DNA of 64,000 bases from Ornithinimicrobium laminariae (GTDB taxonomy: Bacteria > Actinomycetota > Actinomycetes > Actinomycetales > Dermatophilaceae), in the NCBI RefSeq assembly GCF_019457945.1, contig NZ_JAHZSU010000002.1:496001-560000 (forward strand), read 5' to 3'. Of this stretch, positions 34,020 through 43,068 are shown piece by piece. The translations under genes and the position numbers were made by a program. How positions within the stretch are numbered: position 1 is the first letter of the stretch; every line of letters starts with the position of its first letter. The notes under the pieces were generated by a model. The model did not search any database. It saw only the letters and a program-made list of their open reading frames with translations, and was not told the DNA's origin.

Positions 34020-35480
34020 ATGACTGACAGCGACACCCAGGGCAAGGCAAATATTGGCGTCATTGGATTGGCGGTGATGGGGTCCAACCTGGCGCGCAAC
34101 CTCGCCAGCCGCGAGGGCAACACGGTGGCGGTCTACAACCGATCCCCTGAGCGCACTGACCTGCTGACCGAAGAGCACCCGGAGGCTGGCTTTATCCCGG
34201 CCAAGAGCATTGAGGAGTTCGCGAACTCGCTGAGCAAGCCGCGTACCGCGATCATCATGGTGCAGGCCGGCAAGGGGACAGACGCGGTCATTGAGCAGTT
34301 GACCGAGGTTTTTGAAGAGGGCGACATCATCGTCGACGGCGGAAACACTAACTTCAACGACACGATTGCCCGCGAAGCAGCCCTCAGCGACAAGGGCCTC
34401 AACTTCGTTGGTGCTGGCATCTCTGGCGGCGAGGAGGGCGCACTGAAGGGCCCGTCGATCATGCCCGGCGGTTCGGCTGAGGCGTACGAGACGCTAGGCC
34501 CGATCCTTGAAACGATTGCGGCGGTTGCTGAGGGCGAGCCGTGCGTGACGCACGTTGGGACCGATGGGGCCGGTCACTTCGTCAAGATGATTCACAACGG
34601 CATTGAGTATGCCGACATGCAGCTGATCGCAGAGTCGTATGACTTGTTGCGTCGCGTTGGCGGACTAGAGCCGGCCGAAATTGCTGACGTGTTTGAGGAA
34701 TGGAACAGCGGCGAGCTTGAGTCGTATCTGATTGAGATCACCGCGGAGGTCCTGAGGCAAAAGGACGAGGAGACCGGCGAACCGCTGGTTGACGTCATCC
34801 TCGACCAAGCAGGATCTAAGGGCACCGGCGTTTGGACCGTGCAGACCGCGACTGGCCTGGGCGTGCCCGTTGGTGGCATCGCCGAGGCTGTGTTTGCTCG
34901 CGCAGTGTCGTCGAAGCCGGCCCAGCGTGCTGCTATGCAGAAGATGATTGAAGCTCGGCCCGAGATCCAAGAGGCTGGCGAGAACTTCGCCGACGACGTT
35001 CAGAAGGCGCTCTATGCGTCCAAGATGGTGGCCTACGCCCAGGGCTTTGACGCCATCATTGCTGGCGCCGAAGAGCATGGCTGGAACATCGACAAGGGCG
35101 CCGTGGCCAAAATTTGGCGCGGCGGTTGCATCATCCGTGCGCAGTTCTTGAACCGCATTGTTGATGCGTACGAGAACGACTCGTCGATTTCGACCTTGCT
35201 TGAGGACCCATACTTCGCCAAGGCGGTAGCCGAGGGTGAGGCCGCTTGGCGTCGCATTGTTGCTAAAGCAGCGTTGTCGGGCATCCCAGTCCCCGGATTC
35301 TCGTCTGCCCTGAGCTACTACGACGCTCTGGCTTCAGAACGGCTTCCGGCTTCATTGGTGCAGGGTCAGCGTGACTTCTTTGGCGCTCACACTTACAAGC
35401 GAGTCGACAAGGAAGGCGTGTTCCACACGCTTTGGTCGGGCGATCGCTCTGAGATCGAGACGGAGCCGTCGACGCACTAA
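34020..35480 (+). CDS. gnd: 6-phosphogluconate dehydrogenase (decarboxylating)
   Basis: 486 residues, normal size for the NADP-type enzyme of the oxidative pentose phosphate pathway. NADP-binding GLAVMGSNLARNLAS near residue 15, IVDGGNTNF, GISGGEEGALKGPSIMPGG, and catalytic GHFVKMIHNGIEYADMQL. C-terminal FGAHTYKRVDKEGVFHTLW is the substrate-binding tail. The ATG at 34020 has GGAG 6 bases upstream. It follows the ABC permease by 100 bases and is ended by a 16-bp hairpin. Confidence 0.97.
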   Translation: MTDSDTQGKANIGVIGLAVMGSNLARNLASREGNTVAVYNRSPERTDLLTEEHPEAGFIPAKSIEEFANSLSKPRTAIIMVQAGKGTDAVIEQLTEVFEEGDIIVDGGNTNFNDTIAREAALSDKGLNFVGAGISGGEEGALKGPSIMPGGSAEAYETLGPILETIAAVAEGEPCVTHVGTDGAGHFVKMIHNGIEYADMQLIAESYDLLRRVGGLEPAEIADVFEEWNSGELESYLIEITAEVLRQKDEETGEPLVDVILDQAGSKGTGVWTVQTATGLGVPVGGIAEAVFARAVSSKPAQRAAMQKMIEARPEIQEAGENFADDVQKALYASKMVAYAQGFDAIIAGAEEHGWNIDKGAVAKIWRGGCIIRAQFLNRIVDAYENDSSISTLLEDPYFAKAVAEGEAAWRRIVAKAALSGIPVPGFSSALSYYDALASERLPASLVQGQRDFFGAHTYKRVDKEGVFHTLWSGDRSEIETEPSTH

Positions 35481-35513
35481 ACGTTGCCGGACTCCTAGAG
35501 TCGCGGCAGAAGG

Positions 35514-35544
35514 TAGCGCCGCAGCACAACATAGCGCCGCAGCA
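35514..35544 (+). repeat. 13-bp direct repeat in the gnd 3' region
   Basis: TAGCGCCGCAGCA occurs at 35514-35526 and again at 35532-35544, an 18-base period. It lies between gnd and the terminator hairpin; no function recognised. Confidence 0.7.
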
Positions 35545-35571
35545 GAACGTCGAGCCACGGCGAGTGTCTGT

Positions 35572-35608
35572 GATTGGCCCCAGGCAACCAGATTGCCTGG
35601 GGCCAATC
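35572..35608. terminator. Perfect 16-bp hairpin between gnd and the convergent HNH gene
   Basis: GATTGGCCCCAGGCAA (35572-35587) and its exact complement TTGCCTGGGGCCAATC (35593-35608) enclose a 5-base loop CCAGA. No T-run follows, but position between convergent genes and stem length favour a bidirectional terminator. Confidence 0.75.
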
Positions 35609-35628
35609 TGCGCCTACTGCGTGTCGAC

Positions 35629-37539
35629 CTAGAACGGCGGTGGGTCATTTTCTTCATCAACCGTGCGCCCTCCCGCTAGCAACCCATCACGGCCTTTGGC
35701 CGCCGAGAACCCACTCTGGTCTCGGTCGATGACGCCCTCGGCACCGTGTATAGCCGCCAGCGCTACCGGCGATGGCCCGGGACGAACCATTCCTCCCGGA
35801 GTGTGGTGCTGCAGCGAAAGCAGAGCTGCCATCTCCGAGCTATCTCCATCGTCAGACATCGGCGTCAGAGATCCGCTGCGCCAGAGCTCAGCCAAAGCCA
35901 GATAGACCGCGCTATCCGCGCTGGGTTTGGCCTGCCCCTGCCTCGAACTCCCCATAGATCCCACTGCCGCCGCACAAGTGAGAGGCATCAACGACCTGTA
36001 GTCGTGTGGACGAGTCACATAGGAGCGGCCAAACAGCGTTGACCACGTGACTCGACGATCAGGGTGAAGCTCGCTCTCCCACAGCTTCATTGTCTTGTTG
36101 TTGTGATGGAAGGAGTGCTTGAGCGCCAGGTTGGTCTCACTTGTCTCGCCGCCGTCGGCGTATGGACGTTCATGATCCGGCTGGCAAAGCTTTGCGTCTC
36201 GAATGCAGCCCGGCCCACGACAGGTCCGATCGGCGGCCCTGATTTGATCCAACATCTCAGCGTCTGGCAGATAGGTGGCCACTGATCGCTCGATGCAACG
36301 GCCATCGGTGGGGTCTGTGAGGATGCGGTGCATCGTCGCGCCGGGCGTAAGAGCCAACTCGCGCGCGTGTTCGGCGGAGATTGCGCCAACTCCCGTGATG
36401 CTCCCGGTCTCTGAAGACGCCCCGTCCACGAGAGCGTTCAACGGCACGACGACTTCAAGTTTGATTGGGGCCGGATGACGATCAAGGGCGGCCCTGACGA
36501 GGGGCCCGACGTCAGGGATCCCAAGGTGGCCCGGTTCGACCTCCGCCGCTGCTGCTGTTGCTCTGCCCGAGTCTCCCGCAGCTTCTAGGATCGATCCGTG
36601 AATGATCAGCGCTAGAGCAAGATCTGACCGAATCTGCCCGATTGCTCGAGGATCTCCAGCCGATCGGGCTTTGCGCGCGATGACGTCAACCCTCAAGGCA
36701 GCCGCAGCCACCGAGGCCGCGCCCCCTGTCAGCGAGAGAGCGCCGACTCCATCGTCATCAATGTCCGCAAATGCGTCGCGCTCTCGAAGCCGGCTTTCGC
36801 GTCGATCTCGCGCCGTCGCCTGCGAGCCCTCCACCGAGATGACGGCACGGCCGAGGCGCTCAGCGAACTGGGCTTGTGACGGTCGGACCGGCTGCCCATC
36901 TCCATCGACATGCGGCCCGAGCGACGCCTGCGCTACCTTCTCCGCGGACTCAACGCTGAGGCTTCGGACTCGCCGCCAGAAGTCCAGCACAGCCCGGGAA
37001 TCGTTCCACCCTTCGCGCAATCCGCGTAGCGCGTGGCTAGCAATTGAGCGGGGAGCCAAGGAGAGACCCACTCGGTCATGACAGTTTTGGATGCCCCAGC
37101 CAGCGAGTGCGTTGAGCTCAGCCGCAACCGCTGACTTTGCGCAAGCCCGCCAGCGCCTCGCTTGGGCTGGGCTCAGGTCTGCGGGGTTCGACACCCCGAG
37201 CCCCGGCAGCAATTGCTCTCCCGCGGCCACCGTCATCGAGCGCGCGGTCTCGAATAGCTCCGCCTCGCACCATCGGCCAAGTGCAACGGAGGCCTCAGCA
37301 CGGTCCCCCAGCGCTGCATACTGTGCAGCATCTGAGACCTGGTCAGAATCCACCGGCGGCCCCTCGGGCGCTAGACGCACGATGTGCGCGGCAATCGCGG
37401 GCTGGTAACCACACTCGATCAGTAGGTTCCGCGCTTCCTCAGCCACCGACGCTCGACTTCCACGCCCCTCAGAACCCTTCGCTGACGGCGCCGCGGCGCT
37501 CGGATCCCCACGCCCTGCCCCAAGATTTTCAGTCCCCAT
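35629..37539 (-). CDS. DUF222 HNH endonuclease (13E12-repeat family)
   Basis: 636 residues. The DUF222 region occupies roughly residues 40-400 and the HNH nuclease sits near 438-482: CRGPGCIRDAKLCQPDHERP, then ADGGETSETNLALKHSFHH. The Cys pair and the Asp-His and Asn-His residues form the metal site. These proteins are highly multiplied in actinobacterial genomes and their role is unclear. In mycobacteria some members belong to the SOS regulon, and here a degenerate SOS box lies 35 bases upstream. The C-terminus is low-complexity. Confidence 0.92.
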   Translation of the reverse strand: MGTENLGAGRGDPSAAAPSAKGSEGRGSRASVAEEARNLLIECGYQPAIAAHIVRLAPEGPPVDSDQVSDAAQYAALGDRAEASVALGRWCEAELFETARSMTVAAGEQLLPGLGVSNPADLSPAQARRWRACAKSAVAAELNALAGWGIQNCHDRVGLSLAPRSIASHALRGLREGWNDSRAVLDFWRRVRSLSVESAEKVAQASLGPHVDGDGQPVRPSQAQFAERLGRAVISVEGSQATARDRRESRLRERDAFADIDDDGVGALSLTGGAASVAAAALRVDVIARKARSAGDPRAIGQIRSDLALALIIHGSILEAAGDSGRATAAAAEVEPGHLGIPDVGPLVRAALDRHPAPIKLEVVVPLNALVDGASSETGSITGVGAISAEHARELALTPGATMHRILTDPTDGRCIERSVATYLPDAEMLDQIRAADRTCRGPGCIRDAKLCQPDHERPYADGGETSETNLALKHSFHHNNKTMKLWESELHPDRRVTWSTLFGRSYVTRPHDYRSLMPLTCAAAVGSMGSSRQGQAKPSADSAVYLALAELWRSGSLTPMSDDGDSSEMAALLSLQHHTPGGMVRPGPSPVALAAIHGAEGVIDRDQSGFSAAKGRDGLLAGGRTVDEENDPPPF

Positions 37540-37573
37540 TTTCGACTCCCCAGTCGGTTCAATAACTCAATAT

Positions 37574-37589
37574 TAGTACGTATGTTCGA
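37574..37589 (-). promoter_or_regulatory. Candidate LexA (SOS) box before the HNH gene
   Basis: On the minus strand TCGAACATACGTACTA matches the actinobacterial SOS palindrome TCGAACnnnnGTTCGA fully in the left half and at 4 of 6 positions in the right. It lies 35 bases before the start, within an AT-rich promoter-like stretch. LexA binding is inferred. Confidence 0.5.
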
Positions 37590-37763
37590 TATTGTCTAGA
37601 GGTTGACCAAGCTTTCTGCCCAGAGTTTGGGCGCCGCCACTTAAAGCAATGGGGCCTAACCTGTGGATGGGGCTGCACAAAAGGGGATCAATCGGGCAGA
37701 CTTAGGCGTAGGGAAAGTTGCGGCCGTGGGGGCACGCAGCGAAAACGATGGGGGACCAACGCG

Positions 37764-38357
37764 ATGCGTCGCTACTTTGTTGCAGCTGCTTTAGCGCTTG
37801 GCCTGGCCTTGAGCGCCTGCTCAGATGCTGGAGAGCCGAGTATGCCGCCGTCTGGTGATGGCGCTCGAAGCACGACAGCCGCGCCGTCAGATGAGCAAGT
37901 CATTGCTACGACTGAGGCGCCTAGCGAGGATGCGGAGCCGACTGCCATGCCGACTTCTGAAATGGAGGAGAGCGTTGAAGGAGCGGAGGCGTTCGCGCTT
38001 GAATACTTCGGCCTGCTGATTGGGACGCTCATCCAGCCAGCAGAGGGCCTACTTCTGGAGAATGCAGGAGAGGCGTGTACTGGGTGCGAAAGCTTCGAAG
38101 GGAATGTTGCCTACTTGGTCGCGAACGGACTGTCCGTGCCGAGTGACCCCACCACGATCAACGAGGTCACATCTCAAGTGTCGGGGGACACATACGTGGT
38201 GCAGATCAACTTTGCGCAAGATACCTACTGGACCGTTGACGAAGACCAGAACAAGGTCGACGAGTATCCAGGAGCGCCTGCCGTGCTCATGCAAATCAAC
38301 CTGACGTGGCATTCGGGCGCCTGGCAGGTCGACTCTTTAGCCACTCAAGACCTGTGA
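37764..38357 (+). CDS. Lipoprotein of the DUF6318 type
   Basis: 197 residues. Lipoprotein signal with LSAC lipobox (Cys19), then a Thr/Ser/Pro-rich linker to about residue 70. The rest has AFALEYFGLLIGTLIQPAE and CTGCESFEGNVAYL, the Cys-x2-Cys pair typical of this actinobacterial lipoprotein family. Function unknown. The 3' end overlaps the following secreted protein (GTGA), so the two are co-translated. Confidence 0.75.
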   Translation: MRRYFVAAALALGLALSACSDAGEPSMPPSGDGARSTTAAPSDEQVIATTEAPSEDAEPTAMPTSEMEESVEGAEAFALEYFGLLIGTLIQPAEGLLLENAGEACTGCESFEGNVAYLVANGLSVPSDPTTINEVTSQVSGDTYVVQINFAQDTYWTVDEDQNKVDEYPGAPAVLMQINLTWHSGAWQVDSLATQDL

Positions 38358-39241
38358 TCTCGACTCTTCTCCTGATTGCTGCGGCTATGGGGGCTCAGGC
38401 AGCACCCTCAGAACTAAATCTGGAATGCGGGCTGCGTACATGCGAAGGGGGCGTTGGGGGCGTCTACCTAGGCATGTCCAGCTCCCAAACCACAGCCCTG
38501 TCAGCCGTCTACCCACCCGGTTTCAGCGCCGAGCAACCCACCGAATGGTACGAATACCTCAACGTCTTCGACTGCCGGGGCAACACGACAGCCAACCCCA
38601 CCAGCGCCCTCTGCGCTCGCGCCGTCACCTACTGCCAAACAGCGATGCCCAACAGTTCCGGCCCCTACAGCCGAGTCTTTCGACGCCATGCAGACGCCGA
38701 CGGGTCAATCGGCACCTGGGAGTACATCGGCAACACCTGCTTCACCGACGAAACTCCAGCCCAATCCGGCGCAGCGCCGGGCCTGACCGAAGCGATGATC
38801 ATCGAGCAATTCCACCGCACCGAGTTCGCCCTGCCAACCACGACGATGCAACCACCCGGCAACCGCACGCTCATCAACTTGCCCGTCTACTACCAACTCA
38901 CCTGGCCAGAAGCCGGATATGCCCCTGGCGAAATCGACAGCACGACCCTCGTCGGCCACCAAGTCGACATTCGCCCGCGACTCGACTCAGCGACCTACTT
39001 CTTCGGGGACGGCTCAACGAGCGGACCGACAACCTCCCTCGGTGGCCCCTACCCGACCGGCGACATCACCCATACCTACACGTCATCCGGTGCAGTGAAC
39101 CCACATATCGAAGCCACCTACACCGGCGAAGTCAGCGTCGATGGCGGAGCCTGGCAGCCGATCCCCGCAACAGTGTCGATCACCGGCACAGCCGAAGATC
39201 TTCAAATCCTCACATCGACGAACCGGCTCTACCAAGACTGA
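38354..39241 (+). CDS. Secreted protein with a PKD-like C-terminal part
   Basis: 295 residues. A short signal peptide LLLIAAAMGAQA with likely cleavage after AQA, then a Cys-rich N-terminal part. The C-terminal segment ATYFFGDGSTSGP ... HTYTSSGAVNP resembles a PKD fold strand pattern. No enzyme motif seen. It is often the partner of DUF6318 lipoproteins, as here. GTG start within the previous stop. A typical intrinsic terminator follows. Confidence 0.6.
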   Translation: MISTLLLIAAAMGAQAAPSELNLECGLRTCEGGVGGVYLGMSSSQTTALSAVYPPGFSAEQPTEWYEYLNVFDCRGNTTANPTSALCARAVTYCQTAMPNSSGPYSRVFRRHADADGSIGTWEYIGNTCFTDETPAQSGAAPGLTEAMIIEQFHRTEFALPTTTMQPPGNRTLINLPVYYQLTWPEAGYAPGEIDSTTLVGHQVDIRPRLDSATYFFGDGSTSGPTTSLGGPYPTGDITHTYTSSGAVNPHIEATYTGEVSVDGGAWQPIPATVSITGTAEDLQILTSTNRLYQD

Positions 39242-39245
39242 AAAA

Positions 39246-39274
39246 CGCCCCGGCCACCAGGCCGGAGCGCTTTT
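39246..39274 (+). terminator. Rho-independent terminator
   Basis: CGCCCCGGCC (39246-39255) and GGCCGGAGCG (39260-39269) pair with one mismatch around loop ACCA and are followed by CTTTT. It directly follows the stop of the secreted protein. Confidence 0.85.
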
Positions 39275-39321
39275 CAAGAGGTGAGCTCACGGCAAAAAGC
39301 CGCTGAGCCGACGGTCAGCCA

Positions 39322-39648
39322 TTAGCCAACTCGCGGGTCCTCCCCATTTTCAGAGACCATCGCCTTGCCTGCGGCGTCCCAGGCCTGCATCCCGCCATCA
39401 ACATTGACGGTCTCCAAGCCCTGCTGGTTCAACCACTCAACGGCACGCGTCGAACGGCCACCGCTGCGGCAAATTACCGGCACGGTCTGCCCGACCGGCA
39501 CGTTACCGAGAGCCGTCGGCAAGTCCTCAATCGGAGTAAACACCGCATTCGGTGCGTGCCCCTGATCCCACTCCTCCCTGCTGCGGACATCAATCACGAC
39601 AGCATCGTCGGCGAGGCTGCTTACGTCGACATTCTTTACATCGGTCAT
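39322..39648 (-). CDS. Single-domain rhodanese
   Basis: 108 residues. VVIDVRSREEWDQGHAPNA and the active loop CRSGGRS with Cys60, then GLETVNVDGGMQAW. Rhodaneses carry a sulfur on Cys for transfer to acceptors such as cyanide or thiol proteins; the partner here is unknown. It is the last of a minus-strand row that includes the Fpg-like gene. Confidence 0.9.
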   Translation of the reverse strand: MTDVKNVDVSSLADDAVVIDVRSREEWDQGHAPNAVFTPIEDLPTALGNVPVGQTVPVICRSGGRSTRAVEWLNQQGLETVNVDGGMQAWDAAGKAMVSENGEDPRVG

Positions 39649-39705
39649 GCCGCCATAATGCCAGGCATGGCCTCTGACGCAAACGAATAGCGCGACGCGT
39701 CAAGG

Positions 39706-40566
39706 TCACTTCAACAGTTTGGACATCCGTCGATCAGCCAACGGCTTGCCGCCGGTCTGACAGGTCGCACAATATTGCAGCGATGTGTCGGCAAAACTGA
39801 CCTCTCGCACCACATCACCACACACCGGGCAGTCTTCTCCCGTGCGCCCATGCACCCGCATACCACTGCGCTTGGCGTCTTTGAGCTCCGCGGCCGGTTT
39901 GCCATGAGCGACCGCAACCGCACCCAACAACGTCTCGCGCAGCGCCAGATAAACGGTATGCACTTGCTCCGCCGACAACTTCGGCGCCAAGGCAAACGGT
40001 GACGTCTTGGCGACGTGCAAAATCTCATCCGAGTATGCGTTGCCCACCCCTGCAATCACGCTCTGATCGCGCAGCAAACCCTTGATCTGTTTGTTGTGCT
40101 CACTCAAGATCGAGGCGAACACGTCTTCGGTGAAGTCCTCCGCCAACGGGTCGGGCCCCAACCGTGCCACGCCTGGAACTTCGTCTGCGCTTTCCACCAC
40201 GTAGGCGGCCAAGCCCTTGCGTGTGCCGGCTTCGGTGAGGTCAAAACCAGACTCATCGGACAACCGCACTCGCAACGCGATAGGCGATTTGCCGGGCCGC
40301 ACTCGGGTCTTTGGGATCTTCTCTGACCAGCGCAGCCATCCCGCCCGTGCCAGGTGAAAGATCAAATGGGTGCCATCAACATCCACGTCAATGAATTTCC
40401 CGTGCCGGCTTACGCCATCAATCGGGCGCCCGACCAGTGAGGAAGGCTGCGGGTTATAGGTTTTCAGCACGGCGATCGAGCCCAACTCGACGTCGGTGAT
40501 GACTTGGCCGACGGCGCGCTCACCCAAAAAGTCAGCCAACGCCTGCACTTCAGGCAACTCGGGCAT
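39706..40566 (-). CDS. Fpg/Nei-family DNA glycosylase
   Basis: 286 residues. Pro2-Glu3 (MPELPEVQAL) is the catalytic N-terminus of formamidopyrimidine-DNA glycosylase/endonuclease VIII proteins, which remove oxidised bases and cut the strand. DQSVIAGVGNAYSDEIL is the helix-two-turn-helix, and the C-terminal zinc finger has Cys pairs in CPVC and CATC. It belongs to the actinobacterial Fpg-like group whose damage preference is not fixed by sequence alone. Converges with no gene; the App1-like gene is 23 bases upstream. Confidence 0.92.
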   Translation of the reverse strand: MPELPEVQALADFLGERAVGQVITDVELGSIAVLKTYNPQPSSLVGRPIDGVSRHGKFIDVDVDGTHLIFHLARAGWLRWSEKIPKTRVRPGKSPIALRVRLSDESGFDLTEAGTRKGLAAYVVESADEVPGVARLGPDPLAEDFTEDVFASILSEHNKQIKGLLRDQSVIAGVGNAYSDEILHVAKTSPFALAPKLSAEQVHTVYLALRETLLGAVAVAHGKPAAELKDAKRSGMRVHGRTGEDCPVCGDVVREVSFADTSLQYCATCQTGGKPLADRRMSKLLK

Positions 40567-40589
40567 ACCCGCTCCGCTCTTTTGCCGCG

Positions 40590-41693
40590 CTAGCTTTGGT
40601 CAGCCTTGGGCACCCACGACGACTCAGCCAGGCGGCCTCTGCGCCGCCGTGCGCTCTGAATCAGAGTATGCAGCGTGAAGCCATCGGGCGCACGCACAAT
40701 CGGGATGCCGCCCCGCAAACGCCCCAGCAACTCATCGGTCGCGATCGGCAACCCGTGGCTCAAGAACTGTTGCGCTGGGCTCAACTGGCGAATGGCGATC
40801 GCTTCGACCCGCTTCGGGTGATCGTCAGCAAAGTCGCTGTAAATCGCCGGATCATGCTGCCCGTCATCACCAACCAAGACCCAGTTAAGGTCCGGAAATT
40901 CTTTGGCCAACCGCGCCAATTGCCCTCGCTTGTGCGCCTGGCCACTGCGGAACCAACCGGTGTTCGTCGGCCCCCAATCGGTCAGCAGCATCGGCCCGTC
41001 GGGGTAGTCGTGCCTGCGCATAAAGCGTGTCAGCGTCGGGGCTGTATTCCAGGCTCCCGTGGACACATAAAAGATTGGCGTGCCTTCGTGCTCGGCTAAA
41101 AGGGACCGATACATGGCTGCCATCCCCGGGACCTCTTCGCGCACCTCCTCATTGCGCACGAATGTGTTCCAGGCGGCGATCAGCGGGCGGGGCAGGTGCG
41201 TGACCATCACCGTGTCGTCGATGTCGCTGACCAGGCCAATCGCAGCGTCCGGGCTGACGATGTTGACATCTGCCTCGATCTCGTCGCCACTCAGCACGCT
41301 CAACGTGACTCGATGCCAGCCGGGCTCTAAACCGTGCCCGGAAACCGTCGCGTCAAGGTTGCCTCCGCGGTCGGTTCGGACCACTCCACTGGCAGCCCCA
41401 ACCTGCACCCGCACCGGCGTATTTGCCGCGGGAGCCGTCAAAAACGCCTTCCAACCGCGCTCAAAGACATCCGCTTCTTCGATCTCTTGCCTGGTGGCGG
41501 TGGTCGCCGACGACGGGTCCGACGATTCGCCCTCCCGGCTAAGCAGCACCCGGCCAAGCACGCGCACTTGATCGGCCGCCCCATACCCGGTGTAGCCAAT
41601 GATGCGTTCGCGCCAACCCCGAGCGCGCAGAACTGATTCGATGCTGCCAAAAAAGGCGTCCTCAATCAGCGAGGCAATATGCGGACGGGACAT
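40590..41693 (-). CDS. App1-type phosphatidate phosphatase (DUF2183)
   Basis: 367 residues. The haloacid-dehalogenase-type motif SDIDDTVM near residue 155 supplies the nucleophile Asp; FYVSTGAW and LVGDDGQHDPAIY are the other conserved parts of the DUF2183 domain. Yeast App1 dephosphorylates phosphatidate, and bacterial members are inferred to act on similar lipid phosphates. The N-terminal 140 residues form a separate beta-rich domain. The start is next to the peptidoglycan-binding gene end (20 bases). Confidence 0.85.
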   Translation of the reverse strand: MSRPHIASLIEDAFFGSIESVLRARGWRERIIGYTGYGAADQVRVLGRVLLSREGESSDPSSATTATRQEIEEADVFERGWKAFLTAPAANTPVRVQVGAASGVVRTDRGGNLDATVSGHGLEPGWHRVTLSVLSGDEIEADVNIVSPDAAIGLVSDIDDTVMVTHLPRPLIAAWNTFVRNEEVREEVPGMAAMYRSLLAEHEGTPIFYVSTGAWNTAPTLTRFMRRHDYPDGPMLLTDWGPTNTGWFRSGQAHKRGQLARLAKEFPDLNWVLVGDDGQHDPAIYSDFADDHPKRVEAIAIRQLSPAQQFLSHGLPIATDELLGRLRGGIPIVRAPDGFTLHTLIQSARRRRGRLAESSWVPKADQS

Positions 41694-41712
41694 GCTCCCA
41701 GCCTAAGGGAGA

Positions 41713-43008
41713 TCAGTCGTTTTGCGTCCAACTCGAGACGTTGCCGCCGTGAACACTTGGTGGCACTGGCATTTCGGCGCCTGCGATCCCAGCGTCCAAC
41801 TCTGCCCAGGTAAGCCCGTCCACGATGCCTGTGGGAGTCAGACCAGCCTCTTCTTGCGCGGACCGCACCGCTTCGGCTGTCAGTGGGCCAAAGATTCCAT
41901 CGACTTCGACATCGAGTTGGGTCTGCAACACCGAGACCTGATAGCCGCGGTCTCCCTCTTCTGTCTGCATCGATCGATACGGCATCGTTGGATAGTCCTG
42001 CAACTCCAGGACGTGCCACAAGGTCGCCGATGTCTCTTCTCGAGCCTCCAGCCACGGGTGGTCTTCGGTGAACTCCACAAGCGCAGCCTTAGTGTCGGGC
42101 CCAAAGATGCCGTCGTCTTCAACACCAAGTCCTTGTTGCAACACCTGCACCGCTGGGCCCTCGGCGCCTTCGGCGATCACTTCACCCCGGTATGGCGTGT
42201 AGGCCGACTCGAGGTAGGTCGGGTCTTCGGTCGCGCAGGTTGCGTCGGCGCGGGCCTGCAAGGTGATCACGGCCAGCCCAGACGCGTCCACTCCGCATGG
42301 CCCTAGGTCGGGCATTTCGACTGGCACTCCGGTCCACCACGACGTGCGCATCATGGCGCCGTCCCAGCTGAACGAGAAGTGCACGTGGTCCGTGTGCGGT
42401 GACTGGCCGACATACCCCTGCCAACCCGAACCGTCGGGGCGGAAGATCTGGTTGTTCCAGATGATCGACTGCATACCGAAGCGCTTGGCCATCTCGCCGT
42501 CGTTGGCGCTCAGCCAAGCAACGACCTCGTCGCCTATGCGACGGTCTTGGGGGTCAAAGGCGTTGAGTTGCCAGTCGATGGCGCGCCCGTCGTAGTGATC
42601 CGACTTCATATCGAGGCAGGTGCGCGATGTTGTGTAGCCGGGCCGGTCCCACTGGTCGCCAAGCAGAGCACCAAAAGCTTGCAGGCCAGGTCGGTCCTGC
42701 GGGTCACAGAAGACGTTGGATTGGAAAGCCCCCGGCAAGTCAACGCCATCGGGAAGGTCGTCACGCTTCGGGCCGCCGGGCGTCGGGAAGTTGCTGTCGG
42801 CCGGTAGCAACTGCAGCGTCGTTGGGCCGGTTGAGCGCCCACCATAGGAGCGGCCCGAGGAGCCATTGGAATCGTCGTTGTTATCAGCACTGGCTGGAGT
42901 CACCACGGCAACGGCAGGCACCATCGACACACCGACCACAGCCCGCCACACCCCAGGACGAATCCTTCGAGTCTGCCGGCGGTGTTTTGGACCCGACTTT
43001 GTGCCCAC
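41713..43008 (-). CDS. Secreted peptidoglycan-binding protein with D,D-peptidase-like domain
   Basis: 431 residues. Signal region around residues 20-42 (AVVGVSMVPAVAVVTPASA), preceded by many Arg/Lys. A domain of about 100-240 has HYDGRAIDWQLNAFDPQD, then QSPHTDHVHFSF, with spaced His/Asp residues like an M15/VanY zinc site. Two peptidoglycan-binding repeats follow: EGPAVQVLQQGLGVEDDGIFGPDTKAALVEF and DRGYQVSVLQTQLDVEVDGIFGPLTAEAVRSAQ. It probably remodels or binds the wall outside the cell. GTG start. Confidence 0.82.
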   Translation of the reverse strand: MGTKSGPKHRRQTRRIRPGVWRAVVGVSMVPAVAVVTPASADNNDDSNGSSGRSYGGRSTGPTTLQLLPADSNFPTPGGPKRDDLPDGVDLPGAFQSNVFCDPQDRPGLQAFGALLGDQWDRPGYTTSRTCLDMKSDHYDGRAIDWQLNAFDPQDRRIGDEVVAWLSANDGEMAKRFGMQSIIWNNQIFRPDGSGWQGYVGQSPHTDHVHFSFSWDGAMMRTSWWTGVPVEMPDLGPCGVDASGLAVITLQARADATCATEDPTYLESAYTPYRGEVIAEGAEGPAVQVLQQGLGVEDDGIFGPDTKAALVEFTEDHPWLEAREETSATLWHVLELQDYPTMPYRSMQTEEGDRGYQVSVLQTQLDVEVDGIFGPLTAEAVRSAQEEAGLTPTGIVDGLTWAELDAGIAGAEMPVPPSVHGGNVSSWTQND

Positions 43009-43054
43009 AACGCACCCTCTACTCTGGCCACATTCACGGTTTGTGGCGGCCCTA

Positions 43055-43068
43055 CTACTCCAGAGTAG
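43055..43068. promoter_or_regulatory. Palindrome upstream of the secreted peptidoglycan-binding gene
   Basis: CTACTCCAGAGTAG is a 14-bp palindrome with two central mismatches, 46 bases before the start. A second half-site CTACTCTGG occurs at 43019-43027 and pairs with CCAGAGTAG at 43060-43068. Candidate operator; regulator unknown. The rest of 43009-43124 contains no gene. Confidence 0.35.

Noticed and set aside
35629..37600. DUF222 HNH gene as sign of a mobile element
   Set aside because: No integrase, transposase, attachment site or target duplication seen around it; such genes are common chromosomal residents in actinobacteria.
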